A stretch of DNA of 48,689 nt from Ruminococcus sp. Phil15 (lineage in GTDB: Bacteria > Bacillota > Clostridia > Oscillospirales > Ruminococcaceae): contig MSHC01000025.1 in assembly GCA_001940995.1 (NCBI GenBank), forward strand, positions 1-48,689, in the 5' to 3' direction. This document shows, piece after piece, positions 1 through 8,629 of the stretch (positions are counted from its first letter, which is position 1; each line of letters opens with the position of its first letter). The notes below the pieces were generated by a model. The model searched no databases. It saw only the letters and a program-made list of their open reading frames with translations, and was not told the origin of the DNA. Made by a program: the position numbers and the translations under genes.

Positions 1-33
1 ACATCCATTTCTACAACAACCAACGAATACAAC

Positions 34-73
34 TCAAAACAAAACTGACTCCACAAGAAATGCGAAGTCAGTT
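34..73 (-). terminator. Rho-independent terminator of the activase operon
   Basis: On the minus strand, AACTGACT (73-66) and AGTCAGTT (50-43) form an 8-bp stem around a 15-nt loop, followed by a T-rich run (TTTGTTTT). It lies about 100 bp past the stop codon of the 413-aa gene and would end that operon. I see no gene in 1-174. Confidence 0.7.
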
Positions 74-174
74 CGTTGCTTAAATTTTAATTCTTCCTAC
101 CATTAGGGGCGTTTTTGTTCTGTCCGCACAATTTGGGGCAGGCCATAAATCTTCACGGGGCGTTTTGTATAACT

Positions 175-1416
175 TTATTTGCCTCTGCGTGCATTTGCAA
201 GCATAAGTTTTATTCTGTTTTCCTGGTTTACCTTAGTAGCGCCCGGGTCGTAGTCTATAGCGACAATGTTTGCTTCAGGGTAGGCTTCCTTTATGACTCT
301 CATCATACCTTTAGCAACGATGTGATTTGGCAGACAGCCGAATGGCTGAGTGCAAATGATGTTTTCCGTGCCTGTTTCAGCAAGCGCCGCCATTTCGGCA
401 GTGATAAGCCAGCCTTCTCCCATTTTTACACCCTGGTTAATGTACTTGTCGGCATAGTGACGAAGCTCCTCAAAGTCGTGCGGCGGGAAGAACACGCCGT
501 GTTCCTTGATAACCTTAATCTGCTGTTTCTGATAGCGATAAAGGACATTGTAGCCGATTGTGTATGCAAGTACGCCCTTGTCACGTCTGTCATAAAGCTT
601 TCCGTCATTTACTGGGTCAGACGCACAATAAAGTACAAAATCAAGGAGTCCCGGCACGTTTGGTTCGCAGCCTTCGGACACGAGGAATTCGTTAAGCCTG
701 TTGTTTGCAAGAGGTGAGTATTTAACATAAATCTCACCGACAATGCCAACTCTTGGTTTCTTTTCAGAGCTTCGTTTAATGCTCGCAAAATCGTCAAGAA
801 TTGCCTTATAGTGACGTTTGGTATCAAAGAACTTGTTAGCCGCAAACATCTTGCCAAGCCTTTTCTGCCACTTTTCGAGGACAGCGTCAGTATCGCCCTT
901 GTTCACTTCGTACGGCAGGCACTGATTGTAAAGAAGCATAAGCAGGTCGCCGTAAAGAACAGCGTAGATAAGCTTTATAGCAATAGGTGCAGTAATCTGG
1001 AAAGCCTGCTGTTTTTCCAGTCCGCTGAAATTGAGAGATATTACAGGAATCTGCGGGAACTGTGAGGAAATAGCCTTTCTTATGAGGTGAATGTAGTTTG
1101 AAGCTCTGCATCCGCCGCCTGTCTGCGACATAAGTAGAGCAGTCTTGTTTACATCATACTTGCCGCTCTTGAGTGCGTCCATAAACTGACCGATAACGAG
1201 CAGAGCAGGGTAACAGGTGTCGTTGTGCGTGTTCTTTAAGCCCTCGTCGATTACGTTTCTAGAATCGTTTGTGAGAAGCTCCATGTGGTAACCGTAATTT
1301 TCAAATACCTTTGCAATTAGCTTGAAATGAATGGGAAGCATATCAGGAACCAGGATAGTGTAGTCCTTTTTCATTTCTTCTGTGAACAATGTCTGATTAA
1401 CTCTTTCAGAACTCAT
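175..1416 (-). CDS. HgdB-like protein, C-terminal partner of a 2-hydroxyacyl-CoA dehydratase activase
   Basis: A 413-aa protein matching the C-terminal third of the very large (about 1,400 aa) 'acyl-CoA dehydratase activase-related' proteins of clostridia. That part resembles the D-component of 2-hydroxyacyl-CoA dehydratase. Cysteine-containing stretches that could bind an Fe-S cluster are visible: THNDTCYPA near residue 68, QTGGGCRASNY near residue 100 and IICTQPFGCLP near residue 360. It starts with ATG behind AGGAAAGG and lies 27 bp downstream of the 979-aa activase, so the two are co-transcribed. The family's physiological substrate is not established; a role in radical or Fe-S enzyme activation is inferred from HgdC and BadFG. 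Family assignment is solid, function is not. Confidence 0.8.
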   Translation of the reverse strand: MSSERVNQTLFTEEMKKDYTILVPDMLPIHFKLIAKVFENYGYHMELLTNDSRNVIDEGLKNTHNDTCYPALLVIGQFMDALKSGKYDVNKTALLMSQTGGGCRASNYIHLIRKAISSQFPQIPVISLNFSGLEKQQAFQITAPIAIKLIYAVLYGDLLMLLYNQCLPYEVNKGDTDAVLEKWQKRLGKMFAANKFFDTKRHYKAILDDFASIKRSSEKKPRVGIVGEIYVKYSPLANNRLNEFLVSEGCEPNVPGLLDFVLYCASDPVNDGKLYDRRDKGVLAYTIGYNVLYRYQKQQIKVIKEHGVFFPPHDFEELRHYADKYINQGVKMGEGWLITAEMAALAETGTENIICTQPFGCLPNHIVAKGMMRVIKEAYPEANIVAIDYDPGATKVNQENRIKLMLANARRGK

Positions 1417-1443
1417 TTTATTTCAATCCTTTCCTAGGAGCAA

Positions 1444-4383
1444 TTACTTGTTATCCTTTTCCTCGAGAGCCGCAACAAGGCTGCGGAGTCTTATTCTTGC
1501 CGCACCGAGGTTGTTGATCTCGTCAATCTTGAGCTGTGTGTAAAGCTTGCCGTGCTGTTCCAAAATAGCTCTTACTTCGTCAGTAGTGACAGCGTCAATA
1601 CCGCAGCCGAATGAAACAAGCTGTACAAGCTCCATATCAGGCTGTGAGCAAACATACTCTGCGGCTCTGTAAAGTCTGGAGTGGTATGTCCACTGATTGA
1701 GTACGTCAAGCGCAGGGACATCTACAAGATTTGAAACGCTGTCCTCGGTTACAACTGCAAGACCGAGCGATGCAATAAGTTTGTGGATACCGTGGTTGAT
1801 TTCCGGGTCAATGTGGTAAGGTCTGCCTGCAAGAACAATAATCTTCTGTCCCGACTCTCTTGCTGTTTTGATAATCTCAAGAGCCTTGTTCTCGATATCC
1901 TTTCTGAAATCAACCTGCTCGGAATAAGCCCTGTTAAGTACATTGTAAATCTGCTTCTGATTAATGCCGAATCTTGAAAATACACGTTCAAGAGCCTTTG
2001 CAGTATGGTTCTTTCTGTTGATATCAATGTAAGGCGCAATAAAATTATCGGAATTAAGCGCCGTGTTGTTTGCCTTCAAAAGCTCAGGGTAGTAGGCAAC
2101 AACCGGACAGTTGTAGTGGTTGTCGCTTCCGCCCTCGTCAACGTTGTAGCTCATGCAAGGGTAGAATATGAAATCAACACCCTTTTGGAGCAAGCTTTCA
2201 ATGTGTCCGTGAGCAAGCTTTGCAGGGTAACAAACCGTGTCGGACGGTATCGTCTGCTGTCCCTTATAGTATGTATCTCTCGTTGATTCTTCCGAAAATA
2301 CTACCTCGAAGCCAAGGTCAGTCAAAAGAGTCGAGAAAAACGGAATAAGGTCGTAGAAGCTGAGTGCGAGAGGCAAGCCTACCTTTGCGACAGGAGTGCC
2401 GTTCGGCTTCATATTTTCGTAGCTCAAAATCTTTGAATACTTGTATTCATACAGATTTTCATTTGTAACCTTTGTCTTGATTCCTGCACCCTTTTCACAG
2501 CGGTTGCCGGAAATATATCTTCTGCCGTCGTTAAACCTTATGATAGTAAGGTTACAGTTTGCACCGCAACCGCCGCACTGGGCAGATGTAGAACGATAAG
2601 AGAAATCAGCGAGCTGCTGCTGTGTAAGAAGCGTAGACTTGTTGTCCTCGCAGTTTTCCTTTGCATACAAAGCACAGCCGAACGCGCCCATAAGACCGGC
2701 AATTGCAGGTCTTGTAACATTTTTGCCAAGCTCCATTTCAAAGGAACGAAGCACGGCGTCGTTCAGAAACGTACCGCCCTGTACAACAATATTATTACCA
2801 AGCTCATCAATGCTCTTTGCTCTTATGACCTTGTAAATAGCATTTTTAATGATAGAGGAGGAAAGTCCTGCCGAGATGTCCGCAACATCTGCGCCGTCCT
2901 TTTGCGCCTGTTTAACAGAGCTGTTCATAAATACTGTGCATCTTGAGCCAAGCTCAACGGGCTTCTTTGCAAAAAGGCCAAGTCTTGCAAAATCTGCAAT
3001 TTCGTAGCCGAGCGCCTGAGCAAAAGTCTGGATAAACGAGCCGCAGCCTGATGAACAAGCTTCGTTAAGCATAATGCTGTCGATAGCGTTGTTTTTAATC
3101 TTGAAGCACTTGATATCCTGACCGCCGATGTCAATGATGAAGTCAACATTAGGGCAGAAGAATGCGGCAGCCTTAAAGTGTGCGACCGTTTCAACAATAC
3201 CGAAATCTACGCCCAGTCCCGCTCTTATAAGGTCTTCTCCGTAGCCTGTTACAGCGGACGACCTGATTTTAAGCTTTGGATTTGCTATTTCGTATATTTC
3301 TTTGATTTTGTCGGCAATAATGTCAAGCGGCTGACCCATATTCGAGCAGTAGTGCCTGTAAAGCAAACGTCCCTCAGGTGTAATCAGCACAAGCTTGGTG
3401 GTTGTAGAGCCTGCGTCAATTCCGAGATATGCGTCACCCTCGTATGTCTTGATGTCCTCGTATTTTAGGTCGCTCTGCTTGTGCCTTTCAATAAACTCGT
3501 TATAGTCCTCCTGACTTTCAAACAAAGGATTGCCGATTACAATGTTGTCATCAGCTTTTGCATTTGTTATTTTTTCAATTGCTTCTGAAATCGTCATTTC
3601 TTCGGAAATTTCTTCAGCCTGAAGCGCAGAGCCGTATGCCATAAATACAGGTGCAAGCTCCGGAAGAACGGCGTGCTCATCGTCAAGCTTTAATGTCGTC
3701 TTGAATGCCTCTCGGAGAGCAGGCAGGAACGACAGCGGACCGCCGAGGAAAAGCACCTTCCCCGCAAGCTTTCTTCCCTGTGCAAGACCAGATATCGTCT
3801 GGTCGGCTACTGCCTGGAAAATAGACGCAGCAATATCCTCTTTCTTAGCGCCCTGATTGAGAAGCGGCTGAATATCGGATTTAGCAAATACGCCGCATCT
3901 TGATGCGATAGGGTATATTTTTTCGTGTTTAAGTGCTAAGTCGTTGAGCATATCAGGCGTTACGCCGAGAAGCGTAGCCATCTGGTCAATGAAAGCGCCC
4001 GTACCGCCGGCACAAGAGCCGTTCATTCTCTGTTCGACGCCGCCGGTCAAGAATATGATTTTAGCGTCCTCACCGCCAAGCTCTACAACTACGTCAGCGT
4101 CAGGGTAGGACTTCTCAACAGCAACAAATGCGGAATAAACCTCCTGCACAAAAGAGATACCGCTTGCGTTTGCAATGCCAAGACCGGCAGAGCCAGTAAT
4201 TGCAATCTTGAATGTGCAGTCGGTATAAATCTTCGCAATAGCATTGAGCTGTTCAATAACCGTTTCCTTGACTTTTGAGAAATGTCTCTGATATTTTGAA
4301 TATATAATCTCGCCATTGTCTAAAATTGCAGTTTTAACCGTCGTAGAACCAACGTCAATGCCAAGATTGTAACTTTTACTCAT
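1444..4383 (-). CDS. Acyl-CoA dehydratase activase-like ATPase with tandem BcrAD/BadFG domains
   Basis: A 979-aa protein with two ASKHA-type ATPase domains of the BcrAD/BadFG/HgdC family. The first begins at GIDVGSTTVK (residue 8), the second at GIDAGSTTTK (residue 321). Each keeps the two cysteines used by HgdC-type activators to hold a [4Fe-4S] cluster: NGSCAGGTG (C124) with ASRCGVF (C163), and NEACSSGCG with GSRCTVF in the second. A C-terminal DUF2229-like part follows, with CGGCGANC as another possible metal site. Known activators use ATP hydrolysis to drive one-electron reduction of 2-hydroxyacyl-CoA dehydratases; no dehydratase gene is in this window. The ATG at 4383 is chosen because GGAGG sits 8 nt upstream; the upstream in-frame ATG at 4401 overlaps that ribosome binding site. 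The HgdB-like partner follows as a separate gene. Confidence 0.85.
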   Translation of the reverse strand: MSKSYNLGIDVGSTTVKTAILDNGEIIYSKYQRHFSKVKETVIEQLNAIAKIYTDCTFKIAITGSAGLGIANASGISFVQEVYSAFVAVEKSYPDADVVVELGGEDAKIIFLTGGVEQRMNGSCAGGTGAFIDQMATLLGVTPDMLNDLALKHEKIYPIASRCGVFAKSDIQPLLNQGAKKEDIAASIFQAVADQTISGLAQGRKLAGKVLFLGGPLSFLPALREAFKTTLKLDDEHAVLPELAPVFMAYGSALQAEEISEEMTISEAIEKITNAKADDNIVIGNPLFESQEDYNEFIERHKQSDLKYEDIKTYEGDAYLGIDAGSTTTKLVLITPEGRLLYRHYCSNMGQPLDIIADKIKEIYEIANPKLKIRSSAVTGYGEDLIRAGLGVDFGIVETVAHFKAAAFFCPNVDFIIDIGGQDIKCFKIKNNAIDSIMLNEACSSGCGSFIQTFAQALGYEIADFARLGLFAKKPVELGSRCTVFMNSSVKQAQKDGADVADISAGLSSSIIKNAIYKVIRAKSIDELGNNIVVQGGTFLNDAVLRSFEMELGKNVTRPAIAGLMGAFGCALYAKENCEDNKSTLLTQQQLADFSYRSTSAQCGGCGANCNLTIIRFNDGRRYISGNRCEKGAGIKTKVTNENLYEYKYSKILSYENMKPNGTPVAKVGLPLALSFYDLIPFFSTLLTDLGFEVVFSEESTRDTYYKGQQTIPSDTVCYPAKLAHGHIESLLQKGVDFIFYPCMSYNVDEGGSDNHYNCPVVAYYPELLKANNTALNSDNFIAPYIDINRKNHTAKALERVFSRFGINQKQIYNVLNRAYSEQVDFRKDIENKALEIIKTARESGQKIIVLAGRPYHIDPEINHGIHKLIASLGLAVVTEDSVSNLVDVPALDVLNQWTYHSRLYRAAEYVCSQPDMELVQLVSFGCGIDAVTTDEVRAILEQHGKLYTQLKIDEINNLGAARIRLRSLVAALEEKDNK

Positions 4384-4529
4384 AATGTGTGACCTCCACA
4401 TAGTAATTCCATTCTATAGTCCCAGTTATTATATCATATTTTCGGCAAAAAGAAAAGCCTTTTGACATATTTTTTTCGTTTTGTTAATAATGTTGTTGGC
4501 TTTTTCTACAATCTGTAGCAGATTGACTA

Positions 4530-4558
4530 TTGACCAAACGGAAAAATTAAGATATAAT
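4530..4558 (+). promoter_or_regulatory. Sigma-A promoter of rnpB
   Basis: TTGACC (4530-4535), a 17-bp spacer and TATAAT (4553-4558), placing the transcription start at about 4565, exactly where the P1 helix of the RNase P RNA begins. Confidence 0.85.
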
Positions 4559-4561
4559 AAG

Positions 4562-4912
4562 CCTTGTGAGCAGGCTATGCGATAGCGTGAACGTCTTAGT
4601 TCATGAGGAAAGTCCGAGCATCACAGAGCAGGGTAACTGATAACATCAGCCGAGGGCGACCTTAGGGCAAGTGCAACAGAGATATACCGCCACTTTTGTG
4701 GTAAGGGTGGAAAGGTGCGGTAAGAGCGTACCAGGTTATCTGAGAGGATAATGCTATGTAAACCCTACCCGATGCAACTCCAATGGTAGATGCAATTCCA
4801 ATGTCTGCTCGGCAGGTATTGCGTTTATAGGAGGCTTGAGCTTTACGGCGACGTAAAGACCAGATAGATTATCGCACACGACAAAACTCGGCTTACAGGT
4901 CTGGTCACAGCA
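4562..4912 (+). ncRNA. rnpB: RNase P RNA
   Basis: The catalytic RNA of RNase P, which removes 5' leaders from precursor tRNAs. Conserved blocks occur in order: GAGGAAAGUCCGAGC (from about 4604), CGAGGGCGACC, GGAAAGGUGCGGUAAGAG (from about 4709), GUAAACCCUACCCG (from about 4757), and AGAUAGAUUAUCGCACACGACA through AACUCGGCUUACAG near the 3' end. The ends pair as P1: TGTGA-G-CAGGC (4565-4575) with GTCTG-G-TCACA (4899-4909). A 15-nt block GATGCAAYTCCAATG occurs twice (4771-4785 and 4789-4803), an apparent 18-nt tandem duplication after the conserved ACCCG. Promoter and terminator flank it, so it is a stand-alone unit. Ends are good to a few bases. Confidence 0.95.
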
Positions 4913-4914
4913 AA

Positions 4915-4955
4915 GAATCGGAGAATGGGAAAATATTCCCTCTCCGATTTTTTGT
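4915..4955 (+). terminator. Terminator of rnpB
   Basis: AATCGGAGA (4916-4924) pairs with TCTCCGATT (4941-4949), with GGGAA/TTCCC continuing the stem inside, followed by a T-rich run. Confidence 0.9.
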
Positions 4956-4960
4956 TTACC

Positions 4961-4989
4961 TTGACATTATCTGCCAAGTATAGTATTAT
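4961..4989 (+). promoter_or_regulatory. Sigma-A promoter of the dipeptidase gene
   Basis: TTGACA (4961-4966), 17-bp spacer, TATTAT (4984-4989). It lies directly after the rnpB terminator and about 40 bp before the dipeptidase start codon. Confidence 0.8.
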
Positions 4990-5027
4990 AGTAGTATGTT
5001 TAATTTGATTTTGGGGAGCATTACAGC

Positions 5028-6395
5028 ATGAAAGAAAAGATAAAAAATTACTTAAATGAAAATCTGGGAAATATGATTTCTGACCTTAAAGGGCTTATGC
5101 AAATAGACAGCGTTTGCTCAGAGCCTAAGCGTGGAATGCCGTACGGCGAAGGTTCTGCAAAAGCTCTTGACTATATAAAGACTTTATCCGAAAGCATCGG
5201 ACTGAAGACTAAAAACTTCCAGAATTATGTGGTGACTGCTGACTACGGTGACTCTGAAAATGAAGTGGCTCTTGGTATTCTTGCACACGTTGACGTCGTG
5301 CCGCAGGGAGACGGATGGACATACCCTTGCTTTGACCTTACCATCGACGGCGACAGAGCATACGGCAGAGGCGCAATTGACGATAAAGGCCCTGCAATCG
5401 CATCGCTCTACGCAATCAAGTCAATTGACGCTATGGGCGTTAAGCTTTCAAAGAATGTAAGATATATATTCGGCGGAGGTGAAGAAATCGGCTGTAATGA
5501 CATCGAGTATTATCAGCAGCAGGAGGCGCTTCCTGATATGCTTCTAACTCCGGACGGAGAATTCCCGATTGTAAATGCCGAAAAGGGCATGGTGCATATT
5601 TTTGCAGAGAAAGTCCTAGCGCCGTCAAAGCTTCGAGAGCTGAAATGCATCGGTGCGGTAAATGCAATTCCGGCAAAGGCGACAGCAAAAATCAGCGGTT
5701 TCCTTATGGACGATGTTCTTGAAGCAATCGAAAAGATAACGTATCCTACCGAGTTCAAGCTGGAACAGGCAGGAGGAGAAATTGTAATTACTTCAATCGG
5801 CAAGGCCGCTCACGGTTCAAGACCTCACCTCGGTATGAACGCACTTACAGCGCTTTTGGGACTTCTTTCAGTACTTGAAATTGAAGAAGCAACAGAGCTT
5901 TGCACGCTCTTTAATTACAGTGAGTATAACGGCAAGAGCTTCGGCGTAGATTTCTCCGACGAGGTTTCAGGAGAGCTTAGCCTCGCTCTTACAGTGTGCG
6001 ATATAGAAAATGGGAATGCTAAAATCGGCATCGACTCACGTTTCCCAATCAGCAAGAAGTTTGCAGAAGTGTCAGAGCCTATATGCTGTCATCTTAACGC
6101 AATCGGTTACGAAATTACAGAGAATGACGGAATGGAAGCGCACTACGTTGACGAGAATTCTGAGTTCATTTCCGCCGTCAAGAGAGCATATAAGGAAATA
6201 ATCGGAGATGACGCTAAGTGCATCTGCGAAACGGGCGCAACCTACGTCCACAATACCCCCTACGGCGTGGCATTCGGTCCTGAAATGAGCGGCGAGGATA
6301 ACGGTATGCATTCTGCCAATGAGAGCATAGCTATCGAAAGGCTTATCCTCCTTGCAAGAGTTTATGCTCAGGCAATTATTGAAATCTGCGGATAA
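5028..6395 (+). CDS. pepV: M20 family dipeptidase, PepV/Sapep type
   Basis: A 455-aa cytoplasmic metallo-dipeptidase that would hydrolyse short peptides using two zinc ions. The family residues are in place: H87 and D89 in AHVDVVPQGDGW, the Asp pair in GRGAIDDKGP (D118/D119), the catalytic Glu pair in GGGEEIGCND (E152/E153), D176 in TPDGEFP, and a late His (H428) in GMHSANE. Spacing closely follows lactobacillal PepV, and the length is normal for the family. The start ATG has GGGGAG upstream. The tyrA start follows its stop by 12 bp, so the two are co-transcribed although their functions are not obviously linked. Exact substrate range cannot be read from sequence. Confidence 0.9.
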   Translation: MKEKIKNYLNENLGNMISDLKGLMQIDSVCSEPKRGMPYGEGSAKALDYIKTLSESIGLKTKNFQNYVVTADYGDSENEVALGILAHVDVVPQGDGWTYPCFDLTIDGDRAYGRGAIDDKGPAIASLYAIKSIDAMGVKLSKNVRYIFGGGEEIGCNDIEYYQQQEALPDMLLTPDGEFPIVNAEKGMVHIFAEKVLAPSKLRELKCIGAVNAIPAKATAKISGFLMDDVLEAIEKITYPTEFKLEQAGGEIVITSIGKAAHGSRPHLGMNALTALLGLLSVLEIEEATELCTLFNYSEYNGKSFGVDFSDEVSGELSLALTVCDIENGNAKIGIDSRFPISKKFAEVSEPICCHLNAIGYEITENDGMEAHYVDENSEFISAVKRAYKEIIGDDAKCICETGATYVHNTPYGVAFGPEMSGEDNGMHSANESIAIERLILLARVYAQAIIEICG

Positions 6396-6407
6396 GAGGC
6401 GACATTT

Positions 6408-7259
6408 ATGAAGATTGCAGTAGTAGGACTCGGTCTTATAGGCGGTTCTCTCGCAAAGACAATAAAGAAGAATACGAAGCATAGCTGTTACGGAATCGAT
6501 ACAAACAGGGAAACTATCGCTCTTGCACTTCATCAGGAGGCAATAGACGGTGAGATTGCGCCCGATATGCTATCAGATATGGATGTTGTAATCATATCAT
6601 TATATGCAGGTGCGACCGTTAAATTTGCACTTGATAATATTCATAATTTCAAAAAAGGCGCAGTTGTAACAGATACCTGCGGCATAAAGTCCGAGATAGT
6701 TTCTAAGCTGGAAAAACCGCTTTCTGAAGTCGGTGTGCATTTTGTAGGCTGTCACCCAATGGCAGGCAGAGAGTTTTCGGGTTTTCAGTATGCTCTTGAT
6801 AATCTCTTTGATAACGCAAGCTGTATCCTGACACCGACGGATAATACGAACATTGTAGCTTTAGAGCTTTTAAAGCGTCTTGCTAAAGAAATGAGATTTC
6901 GCAGGGTCGTAGAGAGTACTCCTGAAAGACATGACAAGGTTATCGCCTTTACATCTCAGCTTGCTCACGTCGTTTCTGCTTCTTATGTAAAAAGCCCGTC
7001 GCTGTTTGAGCAGGACGGATTTTCAGCCGGCAGCTTTAAGGATATGACGAGGGTCGCATACCTTAACGAAAATATGTGGTCTGAGCTTTTTATTCTAAAC
7101 AAGGAAGCGCTTCTTCCGGAAATAGACAGCATCATTTCCGCACTTACTGATTACAGAAATTCCATTGCTGAGTCGGACGCCGAAAAGCTCCGCTCGCTCC
7201 TCAGGGACAGCAGGGATCTTAAAGAGAAGTCTAACAGGCAGATTGCAAATATTAAGTAA
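6408..7259 (+). CDS. tyrA: Prephenate dehydrogenase
   Basis: A 283-aa NAD(P)-dependent dehydrogenase of tyrosine biosynthesis, converting prephenate to 4-hydroxyphenylpyruvate (or arogenate to tyrosine; the sequence does not decide). The N-terminal Rossmann motif GLGLIGGS (residues 7-14) is typical of TyrA. VTDTCGIKSEI, VGCHPMAGRE (substrate-pocket His) and the helical C-terminal half with FTSQLAHVVSASYV follow. There is no ACT domain and no fused chorismate mutase, so allosteric tyrosine control of the usual kind is not visible. AAGAGG precedes the ATG. It is co-transcribed with the dipeptidase and ends in a hairpin. Confidence 0.9.
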   Translation: MKIAVVGLGLIGGSLAKTIKKNTKHSCYGIDTNRETIALALHQEAIDGEIAPDMLSDMDVVIISLYAGATVKFALDNIHNFKKGAVVTDTCGIKSEIVSKLEKPLSEVGVHFVGCHPMAGREFSGFQYALDNLFDNASCILTPTDNTNIVALELLKRLAKEMRFRRVVESTPERHDKVIAFTSQLAHVVSASYVKSPSLFEQDGFSAGSFKDMTRVAYLNENMWSELFILNKEALLPEIDSIISALTDYRNSIAESDAEKLRSLLRDSRDLKEKSNRQIANIK

Positions 7260-7264
7260 TTTCA

Positions 7265-7305
7265 ATTCAAGTCACGCTGAAATCGTGGCTTGAATTTATT
7301 GTTAT
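7265..7305 (+). terminator. Terminator after tyrA
   Basis: ATTCAAGTCACG (7265-7276) pairs with CGTGGCTTGAAT (7284-7295) around a 7-nt loop, followed by a T-rich stretch. Confidence 0.75.
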
Positions 7306-7333
7306 TGTATTATAATCAAAATTGTGCTATAAT
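7305..7333 (+). promoter_or_regulatory. Probable promoter of the phosphofructokinase gene
   Basis: TTGTAT (7305-7310), 17-bp spacer, TATAAT (7328-7333). The -10 is perfect and the -35 weak. A start near 7340 would give a leader of about 50 nt. Confidence 0.55.
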
Positions 7334-7390
7334 GATTAATAGTGTGCTTGCACCAATACCAGTATCGCTAAAAGGAAAGGACATAATGCT

Positions 7391-8611
7391 ATGAATATTG
7401 CAGTTGCACAATCAGGAGGTCCGACCTGCGCCATAAACGCGTCTTTAGTAGGCGTTTACAGACAGGCATTAAAAACTCCAGAAATTGACTCTGTTTTCGG
7501 CTCTATAAACGGTATTGAGGGAATTATAAACGATGACCTTATTATTTTGAATTCCGTTATTAATTCCAATGAAGATATGGAGCTTTTAAGACAGACTCCA
7601 TCTACGATACTCGGTTCATGCAGATATAAACTTCCCGACAGCTCCGTCGATGAAACGGTGTATAAGAAGATTATCGCAACCTTAGATAAGCATCGCATTA
7701 AAAAGTTTATATACATAGGCGGAAACGACTCTATGGATACGGTCGTTAAGCTTTCCGCATATCTTAAAGAACACGATAGAAACGATATATGCGTTATCGG
7801 TGTGCCAAAAACTATAGACAACGACCTATGCGTTACCGACCATACCCCGGGCTTTGGCTCTGCCGCTAAGTACGTTGCCGCATCTGTGCAGGAAATTATC
7901 CGTGACAGCCGTGTTTACAGTATTGAAAGCGTTACGATTATCGAAATTATGGGCAGACACGCAGGCTGGCTTACCGCATCTACCTGTATGCTGAGAGCAA
8001 ACGGAGAGATAGCGCCGCACCTTATCTATCTGCCGGAGGGCGAGTTCAGCGTAAAGCAGTTTGTAGAGGACGTAAGATGTCAGCAGGCAAAGCATCAGGC
8101 TGTAATAGTTGCGGTATCTGAGGGGGTTACAATAAACCCTAATGAAGTAGACCTGTCTGAGTATCAATCGGGTGCAACAGACGCATTCGGTCATACATAT
8201 CTATCGGGAATAGGCAAGTGCCTTGAGAAAATTATCGCAAAGGAAATATGCTGTAAGGTCCGCTCAATTGAGCTTAACGTTATGCAGCGCTGCTCAAGCC
8301 ATATATGTTCTAAAACGGATATCGACGAGGCTGAGGAAATCGGCGCAAAAGGGCTTATCAGCGCAATGAACGGAAGCAGCGGCAAGATGATGTATTACAA
8401 GCGGCTCAGCAGCGTGCCTTATGTTATTACAATCGAAGAAGTAGATGCATCCGAGGTTGCAAACAAGGAAAAGATGTTCCCTAAGAAGTGGATAAACGAA
8501 AATGGAAACAACGTGTCTGAGGACGCTTTGAAATATTTTCTGCCGCTCATTCAAGGAGAGGTTGATATATTTATGAGAAACGGTATTCCGCTTCACTTTT
8601 TGCTAAAATAA
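7391..8611 (+). CDS. pfp: 6-phosphofructokinase, probably pyrophosphate-dependent
   Basis: A 406-aa glycolytic enzyme phosphorylating fructose 6-phosphate to the 1,6-bisphosphate. The donor site points to pyrophosphate. The loop that reads GGDGS in ATP enzymes is GGNDS here (residues 110-114), putting an Asp at the position of the ATP enzyme's Gly104. PKTIDND (from residue 139) carries the Lys (K140) typical of PPi enzymes, where ATP enzymes have Gly. The catalytic Asp of TIDND and the MGRHAGWL substrate motif are present. The first GG loop is SGGPTCAIN. AAGGAAAGG lies about 10 nt before the ATG. A PPi enzyme would make this step reversible and save ATP, common in fermenting clostridia. Donor preference is inferred from these two positions. 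Confidence 0.88.
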   Translation: MNIAVAQSGGPTCAINASLVGVYRQALKTPEIDSVFGSINGIEGIINDDLIILNSVINSNEDMELLRQTPSTILGSCRYKLPDSSVDETVYKKIIATLDKHRIKKFIYIGGNDSMDTVVKLSAYLKEHDRNDICVIGVPKTIDNDLCVTDHTPGFGSAAKYVAASVQEIIRDSRVYSIESVTIIEIMGRHAGWLTASTCMLRANGEIAPHLIYLPEGEFSVKQFVEDVRCQQAKHQAVIVAVSEGVTINPNEVDLSEYQSGATDAFGHTYLSGIGKCLEKIIAKEICCKVRSIELNVMQRCSSHICSKTDIDEAEEIGAKGLISAMNGSSGKMMYYKRLSSVPYVITIEEVDASEVANKEKMFPKKWINENGNNVSEDALKYFLPLIQGEVDIFMRNGIPLHFLLK

Positions 8612-8629
8612 TATTGGAGTGAATAAACT

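Noticed and set aside
115-717. A 200-codon plus-strand open frame opposite the HgdB-like gene
   Set aside because: It lies wholly antisense to a well-supported family gene, has no ribosome binding site, and its composition is that of a reverse-strand shadow.
6072-6533. A 153-codon minus-strand open frame across pepV and tyrA
   Set aside because: Antisense to two solid genes, no ribosome binding site, no recognisable domain.
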